Of a stretch of 64,000 nt of DNA, positions 30,098 through 40,816 are shown one piece after another. Numbering within the stretch: the first letter of the stretch is position 1; each line of letters opens with the position of its first letter. The notes under the pieces are model-generated. The model saw nothing but the letters and a program-made list of their open reading frames with translations. It was not told the origin of the DNA and did no database searches. Made by a program: the position numbers and the translations under genes. Origin of the DNA: Marilutibacter spongiae (GTDB lineage: Bacteria > Pseudomonadota > Gammaproteobacteria > Xanthomonadales > Xanthomonadaceae); NCBI RefSeq assembly GCF_014145325.1, contig NZ_JACHTF010000014.1:39789-103788 (forward strand). Direction: 5' to 3'.

Positions 30098-32722
30098 ATG
30101 CCTGCTCTCAAGAACCGCACCCGGGCTCCGGCCACCCACCGCCTCTCGCTGTCCGTGGGCATCGCGCTTGCCGCCTGCGTGGCGTTGCCGGCCGTGGCCC
30201 AGGAGGCCGGCGAAGAGGAATCCGAGTCCGCCACCACGCTGGCCGGCCTGGTGGTGACCGCGCAGAAGCGCGAAGAGGTCCTGCAGGACGTGCCCATCTC
30301 GATCACCGCGCTGCCCGAGCAACTGCTCCAGGATACCGGCGTGCGCGACGTCAAGGACCTGCAGGTGCTCGTCCCGGGCCTCACCGTCACCAGCACGCAG
30401 AGCGAGGCGCAGACCACCGCGCGCATCCGCGGCATCGGCACCGTCGGCGACAATCCCGGCCTGGAGTCCTCGGTCGGCGTCGTGATCGACGGCGTCTACC
30501 GTCCGCGCAACGGAGTGGGCTTCGGCGACCTGGGCGAGATCGAGCGCATCGAAGTGCTGAAGGGGCCGCAGGGCACCGTCTTCGGCAAGAACACCTCCGC
30601 CGGCGTGATCAACGTGATCACCCGCCGGCCGGACTACAACACCTACGTCGACGGCGAGCTGACGGTCGGCAACTACGGCGCGCTCGGCGTGGCCGGCACC
30701 TTCAACAGCGCCCTGGGCGACAACTCGGCCATGCGCGTGTACGCGGCCAAGCGCAAGCGCGATGGCTGGATGGACGTGCACACCGGCAATGGCCCGCGGC
30801 GCGAGGACGAGGACTACGACCAGAACTTCCACTCGTTGCGCGGGCAACTGCTGCTGGAGCCGACCGACACGCTGGACATCAACTTCATCGCCGACTTCAC
30901 CAGCCGCGAGGAGAACTGCTGCACGGCCGTGACCCTGGTCCGTGGCGGCACGGCGCCGCTGGTGGATGCGCTGGCGCCCGACGAGGGCGTCAGCCCCGTC
31001 GCCGACCCCGAGGCGCGCCAGGCCTGGGGCAACCGCGGCACCGGGCAGGACATCAAGGACAAGGGCCTGTCGATGGAGCTCAACTGGGAGACCCCCTGGC
31101 TGGGCGGCGCCACCCTGACCTCGATCACCGCCAAGCGCGACTGGGACGCCATCAACGGCCTGGACTACGACTACAGCACCGCCGACATCATCTATCGCAA
31201 CGCGGACGAGGACGAGTCGCTGAGCGCGTTCGACACCTTCACCCAGGAACTCCGCCTGACCGGCTCCACCGACGCTTTCGACTGGATGGTCGGCGGCTTC
31301 TACTCCGACGAGGACCTCAAGCGCAACGACTCCTACCGGATGGGCGCCGCCTATGAGCCCTACGTATCGACCCTGGTGTTCCAGCGCGTCGCCGCCGGGA
31401 TCACCGCCGCCGGGCTGCCGATCGACATGAGCAACCCCGCGACCTTCTTCTCGCAGGTCACCGGGCAGCCCTACGGCACCGGGTTCGCCGGCCTGGGTGC
31501 GCTCGACCGCTACGAGCAGGACGCCAAGAGCTATGCGCTGTTCACCAACAACACCTGGCACGCGACCGACGCGCTCGACCTGACCCTGGGCCTTCGTTAC
31601 ACCCGCGAGGACAAGGAACTGGACTCGCGCTACAGCAACCCCAACGGCAGCCCGGGTTGCGCCGCCGCGCTGGCCAACCCGGCGGGCAGCGTCGCGCAGG
31701 CGCTGCTCGCGCGTGGCGTGCCGCTGGGCGCATTGACACCGGCGCAGCAGGCGGCATTGCTGGGGCAGCTGGCCCCGCAGGTGGTTGGTTTCATGTGCCT
31801 GCCCTGGGCCAACGCGTTGCAGGCGGGTCGCGCGACCCACCAGGAGCGCGAAGAGAAGGAGTGGTCGGGCACCGTGAAGGCGGCCTACCGCTGGAACGAC
31901 CAGCTCATGACGTATGCCTCCGCCGCGCGCGGTTACAAGGCCGGTGGCTTCAACTTCGACCGCGTGCAGTCCGCCGATGGACAGTCCAGCAGCGGGGCGG
32001 GCATCATCCCGGTCGACGACACGTCCTTCCCGGGCGAGTTCGTCGACAGCTACGAGCTGGGCGCCAAGACCACGTGGATGGACGGCAACCTGCTCCTCAA
32101 TGCGACCCTGTTCCACCAGACCTACGAGGATTTCCAGCTCAACTCCTTCCTGGGCACGAGCTTCGTGGTGAGGTCGATCCCCGAGGTCGTGTCCAAGGGC
32201 GTGGACACCGAGGTCCTGTGGGACACCCCGCTCGACGGCCTGATGCTGCAGGCCGGCCTGACCTACGCCGACACGCGCTATGGCGACGAGACGCCGACCG
32301 CCGACTTCGTCTTCCCCGGTTCGCTATACAAGCTCCCGGGCAGTCGCGCCAGCTTCGCGCCGCTCTGGTCGGGCTCGGCTTCGGTGACCTACGAGTGGGA
32401 TTTCGGCGGCTCGCTGATGGGACGTTTCAACCTGGGCGGCAAGTACATGTCCGACTTCAACACCGGCTCGGACCTCGACGCGGAGAAGACGCAGGAGGCC
32501 TATGCGATCTTCAATGCGCGCCTCGGGATCGGCTCGCGGGACCGCCGCTGGATGGTCGAGCTCTGGGGGCAGAACATCTTCGACGAGTACTACACGCAGG
32601 TCGCGTTCGACGCCCCGCTGCAGGCCCCGGGTTCGCCCGCGCCCGGCGATCCGCTCAATTCCTACAACGGCTTCCCGGGCGCGCCGGCGACCTACGGCGT
32701 GACCCTGAGGGTGCACTACTGA
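30098..32722 (+). CDS. TonB-dependent outer-membrane receptor, 874 aa
   Basis: Outer-membrane active transporter. The ATG at 30098 has a GGGGAAG Shine-Dalgarno 5 bases upstream and gives a signal peptide (LSLSVGIALAACVALPAVAQ). A TonB-box-like stretch (LAGLVVTAQKR) and plug domain follow (EEVLQDVPISITALPEQLL, RIRGIGTVGDNPG, IERIEVLKGPQGTVFGKNTSAGVINVITRRP). The 22-strand barrel ends in the terminal aromatic signature YGVTLRVHY. It belongs to the large VVTAQKREE... group common in Sphingomonadales and Xanthomonadales, whose ligands are varied (siderophores, sugars, aromatics). No neighbour tells the ligand. An in-frame ATG at 30074 is possible. Confidence 0.93.
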   Translation: MPALKNRTRAPATHRLSLSVGIALAACVALPAVAQEAGEEESESATTLAGLVVTAQKREEVLQDVPISITALPEQLLQDTGVRDVKDLQVLVPGLTVTSTQSEAQTTARIRGIGTVGDNPGLESSVGVVIDGVYRPRNGVGFGDLGEIERIEVLKGPQGTVFGKNTSAGVINVITRRPDYNTYVDGELTVGNYGALGVAGTFNSALGDNSAMRVYAAKRKRDGWMDVHTGNGPRREDEDYDQNFHSLRGQLLLEPTDTLDINFIADFTSREENCCTAVTLVRGGTAPLVDALAPDEGVSPVADPEARQAWGNRGTGQDIKDKGLSMELNWETPWLGGATLTSITAKRDWDAINGLDYDYSTADIIYRNADEDESLSAFDTFTQELRLTGSTDAFDWMVGGFYSDEDLKRNDSYRMGAAYEPYVSTLVFQRVAAGITAAGLPIDMSNPATFFSQVTGQPYGTGFAGLGALDRYEQDAKSYALFTNNTWHATDALDLTLGLRYTREDKELDSRYSNPNGSPGCAAALANPAGSVAQALLARGVPLGALTPAQQAALLGQLAPQVVGFMCLPWANALQAGRATHQEREEKEWSGTVKAAYRWNDQLMTYASAARGYKAGGFNFDRVQSADGQSSSGAGIIPVDDTSFPGEFVDSYELGAKTTWMDGNLLLNATLFHQTYEDFQLNSFLGTSFVVRSIPEVVSKGVDTEVLWDTPLDGLMLQAGLTYADTRYGDETPTADFVFPGSLYKLPGSRASFAPLWSGSASVTYEWDFGGSLMGRFNLGGKYMSDFNTGSDLDAEKTQEAYAIFNARLGIGSRDRRWMVELWGQNIFDEYYTQVAFDAPLQAPGSPAPGDPLNSYNGFPGAPATYGVTLRVHY

Positions 32723-32773
32723 GAGCCGCCGTCGCCGCGCGTTCCCGCTTCACCGGGCGCGCGCGGCGGCCGT

Positions 32774-32779
32774 TATAGT
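32774..32779 (+). promoter_or_regulatory. -10 hexamer of pncC (leaderless type)
   Basis: TATAGT lies 8 bases before the pncC ATG and no Shine-Dalgarno is present in between. The -35 region at 17 bases (CACCGG) is weak. Confidence 0.4.
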
Positions 32780-32787
32780 GTCCAGCC

Positions 32788-33288
32788 ATGAACGCCGACA
32801 TCTCCGATATCGCCCTGCGCGCCCTTGCCGAGCAGGTCGCCCGCACCGCCATCGACCAGCACCACCGCCTGACCACGGCGGAAAGCTGCACGGGGGGCTG
32901 GATCGCCAAGGCCCTGACCGACATCGCCGGCTCCTCGGACTGGTTCGAGTGCGGGATCACCGCCTACAGCTACGAAGCCAAGCAGGCCCTGCTGGGCGTC
33001 CAGCCGCATACGCTCGAGGAGCATGGCGCGGTCAGCCGTGAGACGGTGATGGAAATGGTCTCCGGCGCGCTCGTGCAGTCCGGCGCTTCGGCGGCCGTCG
33101 CCGTCACCGGCATCGCCGGTCCGGGGGGCGGCACCGACGACAAGCCCGTGGGCACCGTCTGGATCGCCTGGAAGCGCCGCGGCGGCTACCCGACGGCGGT
33201 GGTCTTCCACTTCGACGGCGACCGCGAAATGGTCCGCCGGCAAACGGTCGCGGCGGCCCTGCACGGCCTGATCGAGCTGATGACCTGA
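32788..33288 (+). CDS. pncC: Nicotinamide-nucleotide amidase PncC (CinA C-terminal domain family), 166 aa
   Basis: Deamidates nicotinamide mononucleotide in NAD recycling. The single CinA-C domain has [33 protein letters not shown] (with the catalytic Ser-Cys-Thr-Gly-Gly motif), [11 protein letters not shown] and [24 protein letters not shown]. No N-terminal molybdopterin-binding domain is present, so it is the short form found next to recA/lexA in many gammaproteobacteria (ygaD-recA in E. coli). It lies 45 bases upstream of lexA. Confidence 0.95.
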   Translation: MNADISDIALRALAEQVARTAIDQHHRLTTAESCTGGWIAKALTDIAGSSDWFECGITAYSYEAKQALLGVQPHTLEEHGAVSRETVMEMVSGALVQSGASAAVAVTGIAGPGGGTDDKPVGTVWIAWKRRGGYPTAVVFHFDGDREMVRRQTVAAALHGLIELMT

Positions 33289-33293
33289 GCCGC

Positions 33294-33334
33294 TTGACGG
33301 GGCAACAAGTCTGTTAGTAGTATTGCTACTAACA
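33294..33334 (+). promoter_or_regulatory. lexA promoter with LexA box overlapping the -10 and start codon
   Basis: -35 TTGACG (33294-33299), an 18-base spacer and -10 TAGTAT (33318-33323). A perfect palindrome, GTTAGTAG (33313-33320), TATTG centre, CTACTAAC (33326-33333), with matching flanking T and A, spans 33312-33334. This matches the Xanthomonas/Xylella LexA box type (TTAG-N6-TACTA). It touches the ATG, so LexA bound here blocks both polymerase and the first codon: strong autorepression. Confidence 0.85.
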
Positions 33335-34005
33335 TGGACATCACCGAAACCCAGCACGCGATCTGGCACCTGATCGCCGAACGCATCCAGACCGAAGGCA
33401 TGCCGCCCTCGCAGACCGAGATCGCGCGGGCCATGGGCTTCAGCAGCGTGCGTGCCGCGCAGTACCACATCGAGGCCCTCGAACAGGCCGGCATCATCGA
33501 GCGCGTGCCGGGACGGGCGAGGGGCCTGCGGCTGCGGATGCAGCCCGACGGCCTGGGCGACGACGCCCCGGCGGACGCCGCGCAGGCCGATCCCGCGCCG
33601 CGTGCGCGGCTGAACGACGATGCCCTGCACCTGCCGGTCCTCGGCCAGGTCGCGGCGGGCGTGCCGATCGGCGCCGACATCGGTTCGGACCAGATGGTCC
33701 TGCTGGACCGCAACTTCTTCTCGCCTTCGCCGGACTACCTGCTTCGCGTCAAGGGCGACTCCATGCGCGACGAGGGCATTTTCGACGGCGACCTGATCGG
33801 CGTGCACCGCACCCGGGATGCACGCTCCGGGCAGATCGTGGTCGCCCGCATCGACGACGAAATCACCGTGAAGCTCCTGAAGCTGGGCCGTGAGCGGATC
33901 CGCCTGCTGCCGCGCAACCCGGACTTCGCCCCGATCGAGGTCCAGCCGGGCCAGGAGTTCGCCATCGAAGGCCTGTACTGCGGCCTGGTGAGGCCGAGCC
34001 GTTGA
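33334..34005 (+). CDS. lexA: SOS repressor LexA, 223 aa
   Basis: Represses DNA-damage genes and self-cleaves on RecA filaments. N-terminal winged helix ([44 protein letters not shown]) and C-terminal S24 peptidase domain. The cleavage site is Ala108-Gly109 in [12 protein letters not shown]; the catalytic dyad is Ser143 ([10 protein letters not shown]) and Lys180 (ITVKLLK). It is about 20 aa longer than E. coli LexA because of an Ala/Asp/Pro-rich hinge (residues 73-92). The first codon overlaps the edge of its own operator and there is no Shine-Dalgarno. Confidence 0.97.
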   Translation: MDITETQHAIWHLIAERIQTEGMPPSQTEIARAMGFSSVRAAQYHIEALEQAGIIERVPGRARGLRLRMQPDGLGDDAPADAAQADPAPRARLNDDALHLPVLGQVAAGVPIGADIGSDQMVLLDRNFFSPSPDYLLRVKGDSMRDEGIFDGDLIGVHRTRDARSGQIVVARIDDEITVKLLKLGRERIRLLPRNPDFAPIEVQPGQEFAIEGLYCGLVRPSR

Positions 34006-34216
34006 GCCTCGCGCTTCCTGCCGGCGTCATGGCCAGCGGCATTCGGTTTTTTCCTACATCCCGTCACGGACGTGCCCGACGCGCCAACGCGCCCACCCCC
34101 GACAGGCAGCCGTCCACCACCGGGGCATCCTGCGTTCTGGCGGCGATCTCAGCTCCTGCGACCTGCCTTCCGTACAGTCACCCCATACCCACTCCAGCGA
34201 CCTAGAGGACCTCACG

Positions 34217-35248
34217 ATGGACGAGAACAAGAAGCGCGCGCTTTCCGCCGCACTGGGCCAGATCGAGAAGCAGTTCGGCAAGGGCTCGGTCATGCGGATG
34301 GGCGACCGCGTCGTCGAGGCCGCGGAGGTCATCGGTACCGGCTCGCTGATGCTGGACATCGCCCTCGGGATCGGCGGCCTGCCCAAGGGGCGCGTGGTCG
34401 AGATCTACGGCCCCGAGTCTTCCGGCAAGACCACCCTGACCCTGCAGGCCATCGCCGAGTGCCAGAAGAAGGGCGGCACCGCGGCCTTCATCGATGCCGA
34501 GCATGCGCTCGATCCCATCTATGCCGCCAAGCTCGGCGTCAACGTCGAGGACCTGCTGCTCTCGCAGCCCGACACCGGCGAGCAGGCCCTTGAGATCGCC
34601 GACATGCTGGTGCGCTCCAGCGCGGTCGACATGGTGGTGATCGACTCGGTCGCGGCGCTGACGCCGCGAGCGGAGATCGAAGGCGAGATGGGCGACCAGC
34701 TTCCCGGCCTGCAGGCGCGCCTGATGAGCCAGGCCCTGCGCAAGCTGACGGGCAACATCAAGCGCAGCAACTGCCTGGTGATCTTCATCAACCAGCTGCG
34801 CATGAAGATCGGCATCATGATGCCGGGCCAGAGCCCGGAGACCACCACCGGCGGCAACGCCCTGAAGTTCTATGCCTCGGTCCGCCTAGACATCCGCCGC
34901 ATCGGCGCGGTCAAGAAGGGCGACGAGATCATCGGCAACCAGACCCGCATCAAGGTCGTCAAGAACAAGATGGCCCCGCCGTTCAAGCAGGTCATCACCG
35001 AGATCCTCTACGGCGAGGGCATCTCGCGCGAAGGCGAGCTGATCGACATGGGCGTCACCGCCAAGCTGGTCGACAAGGCGGGAGCCTGGTACAGCTACGG
35101 CGACGAGCGCATCGGCCAGGGCAAGGAGAATGCCCGCAACTACCTCAAGGAAAACCCTGCGGTGGCCGAGCGCCTGGAGGCGGCCTTGCGGGCCCAGTTC
35201 GTGCCCGAGGAGGCCGAGAAGGGTGAGGAGGAGGCCGATGAGGATTGA
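34217..35248 (+). CDS. recA: Recombinase RecA, 343 aa
   Basis: Forms the presynaptic filament, promotes strand exchange and triggers LexA cleavage. Walker A is [13 protein letters not shown] near residue 66, with [18 protein letters not shown] and the DNA-binding loop 2 region [38 protein letters not shown]. The acidic C-terminal tail ([13 protein letters not shown]) is intact. Length is standard. It lies 211 bases downstream of lexA; no LexA box of the TTAGTA type is seen in that gap. An AGAGGA Shine-Dalgarno at 34204-34209 precedes the ATG. Confidence 0.99.
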   Translation: MDENKKRALSAALGQIEKQFGKGSVMRMGDRVVEAAEVIGTGSLMLDIALGIGGLPKGRVVEIYGPESSGKTTLTLQAIAECQKKGGTAAFIDAEHALDPIYAAKLGVNVEDLLLSQPDTGEQALEIADMLVRSSAVDMVVIDSVAALTPRAEIEGEMGDQLPGLQARLMSQALRKLTGNIKRSNCLVIFINQLRMKIGIMMPGQSPETTTGGNALKFYASVRLDIRRIGAVKKGDEIIGNQTRIKVVKNKMAPPFKQVITEILYGEGISREGELIDMGVTAKLVDKAGAWYSYGDERIGQGKENARNYLKENPAVAERLEAALRAQFVPEEAEKGEEEADED

Positions 35249-35278
35249 TCCAGCCGGCGCTTGGGTGAGCCAAGCGCC

Positions 35279-35304
35279 CGGACCCGCCCGATGGGGCGGG
35301 TCCG
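35279..35304 (+). terminator. recA-recX intergenic hairpin (attenuating terminator)
   Basis: An 11-bp perfect stem, CGGACCCGCCC (35279-35289) and GGGCGGGTCCG (35294-35304), loop GATG, without a U-tract. In E. coli a leaky terminator in the same place keeps recX expression far below recA; this hairpin is positioned to do the same. Confidence 0.65.
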
Positions 35305-35316
35305 ATGGAGACATGC

Positions 35317-35901
35317 ATGAGCAGCGCGCCAGGCCCTGAGGACGGCTTGTTCCCACCTGCCGGCGACCCGCCGGTGGCCGACGGGGACTGCGGGGTGGGT
35401 TTCGAGGGCCAAGGCGGGGAGGGGCGCGGGCGCCGTCGTGGCCGGCCCGAGCAGACGCCCCTGCAGCGGGCGCTCGCGCTGCTGTCGCGCCGGGAGCACT
35501 CGCGCAAGGAATTGACCGCCAAGCTGGTGTCGAGGGGCTTGGAGCCCGCGGCCGTGGATGCTGCCGTGGAGCGCCTGGCAGGCGAGGGCTGGCAGGATGA
35601 CGCGCGCTTCGCCGAGGGCCTGGTGCGGACGCGGTCGGACAGCGGCTATGGCCCGGTGAGGATCCGCGCCGAACTGGCCACCCATGGACTGGACGAGGTG
35701 GCCGTGGAAACGGCGATGGCGACCTTCGAAGGCGACTGGGTCGAGCTGGCACGCGACCTCGCGCGTCGACGCCTCGGGCATCGCGGGCTGGAACCGGGCC
35801 TGCAGGCCCAGCGCAAGATCGCCGACCTGCTGATGCGCAGGGGCTTCCCGGGCGATGTCGTGAGGGCGGTCAGCCGCTTGCCGCTGGACGAGGTGGACTG
35901 A
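35317..35901 (+). CDS. recX: RecA regulator RecX, 194 aa
   Basis: Binds RecA filaments and limits their growth and activity. Core RecX repeats are [73 protein letters not shown] and [19 protein letters not shown]. The first 45 residues are a low-complexity Gly/Pro/Asp-rich extension. I prefer the ATG at 35317 because GGAG (35307-35310) is correctly spaced and the ATG at 35305 sits right at the base of the preceding hairpin. Confidence 0.93.
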   Translation: MSSAPGPEDGLFPPAGDPPVADGDCGVGFEGQGGEGRGRRRGRPEQTPLQRALALLSRREHSRKELTAKLVSRGLEPAAVDAAVERLAGEGWQDDARFAEGLVRTRSDSGYGPVRIRAELATHGLDEVAVETAMATFEGDWVELARDLARRRLGHRGLEPGLQAQRKIADLLMRRGFPGDVVRAVSRLPLDEVD

Positions 35902-36095
35902 ACGCGCCCCCGGGGGGGGCGAAGGGGCAGGCGGCCCGGGCCCGGACCGCGTTCCGCCCCTGATCAGGCAGGCGGTAGCCAAGGCTGATACCCTATCGGG
36001 CTTCCGTTTGGTTGCCTGCCCGGATCGCTGCCCGCATGCTTCGGGGCACGACGGGTCATGGCGGCCCGGCCCAGCCCTCCGATCCAGCGCCAGGC

Positions 36096-38744
<2,649 letters not shown>

Positions 38745-38767
38745 TAGTCCGGATAGGCCCCATACGC

Positions 38768-38796
38768 TTGTGGCCCGGACTTCTCAATAGGATAAT
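38768..38796 (+). promoter_or_regulatory. csrA promoter
   Basis: -35 TTGTGG (38768-38773), a 17-base spacer and -10 GATAAT (38791-38796, five of six), giving a leader of about 86 bases. The leader has GGA motifs at 38836-38838 and within the Shine-Dalgarno AGGAG (38876-38880), the kind of sites CsrA binds to repress its own translation. Confidence 0.5.
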
Positions 38797-38888
38797 TGCC
38801 AATTGTTTTTCAACCTGCGCACCGTGTACCTTGATGGACGTGGTGCAACCGTCGGCACCCGAAGCGGCCGGCATGAGGAGAGTTTTCA

Positions 38889-39089
38889 ATGCTAATCCTG
38901 ACGCGTCGCGTCGGTGAAACCCTGATGATCGGCGACTCGGTGACCGTCACCGTGCTCGGCGTCAAGGGCAACCAGGTACGTATCGGCATTACTGCGCCGA
39001 AGGACGTAGCGGTTCACCGTGAAGAGATCTACCAGCGCATCCAGCGCGGCGAAGGCGCCGCCGACGACGCTGGCAAGCCGGTCGACTGA
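38889..39089 (+). CDS. csrA: Carbon storage regulator CsrA (RsmA), 66 aa
   Basis: RNA-binding post-transcriptional regulator; dimer binds A/GGA in leaders, controlling biofilm, motility and secondary metabolism. Starts [16 protein letters not shown], with [17 protein letters not shown] and [17 protein letters not shown], all invariant CsrA segments (Arg44 in VHREEIY is the RNA-contact Arg). GAGGAG Shine-Dalgarno 8 bases before ATG. Follows alaS and precedes tRNA-Ser as in E. coli. In relatives RsmA controls exopolysaccharide and antibiotic genes, relevant to the cluster downstream. Confidence 0.98.
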   Translation: MLILTRRVGETLMIGDSVTVTVLGVKGNQVRIGITAPKDVAVHREEIYQRIQRGEGAADDAGKPVD

Positions 39090-39097
39090 TAAAAAGT

Positions 39098-39126
39098 TTG
39101 CCGCGCGTGGGGTGAGCCGTTATGAT
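39098..39126 (+). promoter_or_regulatory. tRNA-Ser promoter
   Basis: -35 TTGCCG (39098-39103), a 17-base spacer and -10 TATGAT (39121-39126, five of six), about 30 bases before the mature tRNA 5' end. Confidence 0.7.
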
Positions 39127-39156
39127 TCCCGCCCGCATCGCTTTTGTTGGTGTCGC

Positions 39157-39249
39157 GGAGAGTTGCCCGAGTGGCTGAAGGGGCTCCCCTGCTAAGGGAG
39201 TATAGGGTTTATAGCTCTATCGAGGGTTCGAATCCCTCACTCTCCGCCA
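39157..39249 (+). tRNA. tRNA-Ser, anticodon GCU
   Basis: Complete class II cloverleaf with encoded CCA. Acceptor GGAGAGT pairs with ACTCTCC (39239-39245). The anticodon stem CTCCC/GGGAG encloses CTGCTAA, giving anticodon GCU for AGC/AGU codons. The long variable arm (TATAGGGTTTATAGCTCTATC region) and T-arm GAGGGTTCGAATCCCTC are intact. Lies after csrA, the same place as serV in E. coli. Confidence 0.97.
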
Positions 39250-39451
39250 GTTCCATATCGATGTTGCCTCCAGCGGTACTGCGCCGGGTTTCAACGCCGC
39301 GCAGGTCCGCTACCCGGTCTGCAATCGCCATGCTGGATGTCCGCATCCGGCACTCGTGCATGCAGGGGGCGACACGCGATGACAGCCGGAGCCTTCGTCG
39401 ATACGACGGCTTCGATGTCGAAGAAAGACCGGAAAACGTGCAGGAAAATGG

Positions 39452-39480
39452 TTGACGAAAAGCATCATCATCGTCATAAT
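39452..39480 (+). promoter_or_regulatory. tRNA-Arg promoter
   Basis: -35 TTGACG (39452-39457), a 17-base spacer and -10 CATAAT (39475-39480), both five of six to consensus, 11 bases before the mature tRNA. Confidence 0.75.
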
Positions 39481-39491
39481 TTTCCGACTAC

Positions 39492-39568
39492 GCGCCCGTA
39501 GCTCAGCTGGATAGAGCACCAGGCTACGAACTTGGGGGTCGGAGGTTCGAATCCTTCCGGGCGCGCCA
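39492..39568 (+). tRNA. tRNA-Arg, anticodon ACG
   Basis: Complete class I cloverleaf with encoded CCA. Acceptor GCGCCCG (39492-39498) pairs with CGGGCGC (39558-39564); the anticodon arm CCAGG-CTACGAA-CTTGG gives ACG (read as ICG) for CGU/CGC/CGA. T-arm GGAGGTTCGAATCCTTC. Corresponds to the argV position next to serV in E. coli, but here only one copy is present. Confidence 0.97.
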
Positions 39569-39582
39569 TTATCAAGAACATC

Positions 39583-39618
39583 AGGGCCGACGGCGCATGC
39601 CGGCGGCCCTTTTGTTTT
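39583..39618 (+). terminator. Rho-independent terminator after tRNA-Arg
   Basis: A 12-bp stem with one mismatch, AGGGCCGACGGC (39583-39594) and GCCGGCGGCCCT (39599-39610), GCAT loop, followed by TTTGTTTT. It starts 14 bases after the tRNA and isolates the biosynthetic region downstream from the housekeeping block. Confidence 0.85.
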
Positions 39619-39787
39619 CCGTCGTGTTTCCTCGCCTGCGGCACGCCTGTCCGTCCCGGTGCCGCCGCTGGAGGCGTGCAGGCGCGAGCGTCGACGCAAC
39701 GCACGATCGCCTTGGCGCGCGCGCCCATGTTGCCGCATGCTGCAGGCCCGACCCGAGTCGCCCGGCCAGGATGGAGTGCCGCCCCCG

Positions 39788-40561
39788 ATGTCGTCCCAGG
39801 ATCCGCATGCATGCCCGGCATCCGTGGATGCCTTGTTCGCCGACTTCTCGGCCTGCTTGCGGGCCGCGCTTCCGGGCACACCCCGTTGGCCGGCGACCTT
39901 CGCGGTGCTGCTCGAATGCGATGCGTGGATCGATCGCCTGGCTGACGCGAGGGCGCTGATCGGCGAGGCCGAGCGTGAGCGCGTCGATCGCCAGCGGCGC
40001 CCCGGCGACCGCGATATGCATGCCTTGGCGTATGCCTTCCACCGCATGACGGCGGCCTGCGCGACGGGCCTGCAACCGTCGCGCTTGGCCCTCGTGCGCG
40101 ATGCCATGGGGTGTCCACGCCTGCCCGGTACGCCCTGGCACACCAGCCTGAGCCACGCCGATGGCGCGGTGGCCGTGGCCTTGAGTCTCGACGGTCCGGT
40201 CGGGATCGACCTGGAAGCACGCGCCAAGGCCGCGATGCTGCCGGAGCTGGTGGACTCGGTCTGCACAGCGTCGGAGCGTCGGCGGCTGGCGGGGGAGGGC
40301 ACCGGCCTGGGGGCGAGCCTGCTTGAACTGTGGGTGCGCAAGGAGGCCCTGCTCAAGGCCACCGGGCAGGGCATGTCGCTGGAAATGACCGCCATCGATG
40401 CGCCCCCCGACGCATGGCTGCCCTTGCCCGGCGATGGTCGGGAGATCCGCATCCGCATGCTCGAGGCCGGTCCGGCGCACGTCGCGGCGCTGGCGTCGTT
40501 GGCTCCCGGGGAGCCACCGGTCATCGCCTGGCTCGCGCCCCCGGCGCCAGCGCGCGGATAG
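39788..40561 (+). CDS. Sfp-type 4'-phosphopantetheinyl transferase, 257 aa
   Basis: Transfers phosphopantetheine from CoA to the carrier-domain serines of NRPS/PKS enzymes. Both signature motifs are present: GPVGIDLEARAKAA (Asp and Glu bind Mg2+, about residues 137-145) and LLELWVRKEALLKATGQG (the WxxKEAxxK motif, about 178-190). The two-fold pseudosymmetric Sfp/EntD-type layout and length of about 220-260 aa fit. The start is uncertain: ATG 39788 is chosen, GTG/ATG codons upstream keep the frame open to 39659. It lies 2.3 kb upstream of the NRPS genes, which carry four carrier domains, so they are its probable substrates. Confidence 0.92.
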   Translation: MSSQDPHACPASVDALFADFSACLRAALPGTPRWPATFAVLLECDAWIDRLADARALIGEAERERVDRQRRPGDRDMHALAYAFHRMTAACATGLQPSRLALVRDAMGCPRLPGTPWHTSLSHADGAVAVALSLDGPVGIDLEARAKAAMLPELVDSVCTASERRRLAGEGTGLGASLLELWVRKEALLKATGQGMSLEMTAIDAPPDAWLPLPGDGREIRIRMLEAGPAHVAALASLAPGEPPVIAWLAPPAPARG

Positions 40562-40634
40562 CGGCTCGGGCACCGGCTGGCCTCCAGCCACCCTGCCGGG
40601 TCCCGTGGCGTGGCCGTGCGGCGACGGAGGCCGG

Positions 40635-40650
40635 TTGGGCGGCACCTTGC
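40635..40650 (+). promoter_or_regulatory. Candidate sigma-54 promoter upstream of the sugar transferase gene
   Basis: TTGG (40635-40638), 8 bases, TTGC (40647-40650): the invariant GG-N10-GC of -24/-12 promoters with both flanking TT doublets. Transcription would begin near 40662, 155 bases before the ATG. XrtA/PEP-CTERM-type exopolysaccharide loci are known to be driven by sigma-54 with the PrsK/PrsR pair, which makes the match more meaningful. No enhancer site was identified. This is the only regulatory feature seen in the 255-base gap. Confidence 0.4.
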
Positions 40651-40816
40651 CGTTCTTGAATGCAGGTCAGTGGCATTCAGAGGCATCAGGGATGTTCAAG
40701 CAGGTCGGGGGAGCCTCCAGGCGGGGTGGTGGTGGAGCGCGCTCGCGCAGTGCCGTGCGCGGCGTTGGCGCTGGTTGGCAGCGATCCGGGAAGCGGGACG
40801 CCCGCGGAGGCCGTGC

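Noticed and set aside
36012..36095. An upstream in-frame ATG for alaS
   Set aside because: It adds 28 Arg/Gly/Pro residues not typical of AlaS, and MSTATPLS at 36096 begins right before the conserved core.
39144..39455. A small open frame covering the tRNA-Ser
   Set aside because: It overlaps a complete tRNA and has no protein-like pattern.
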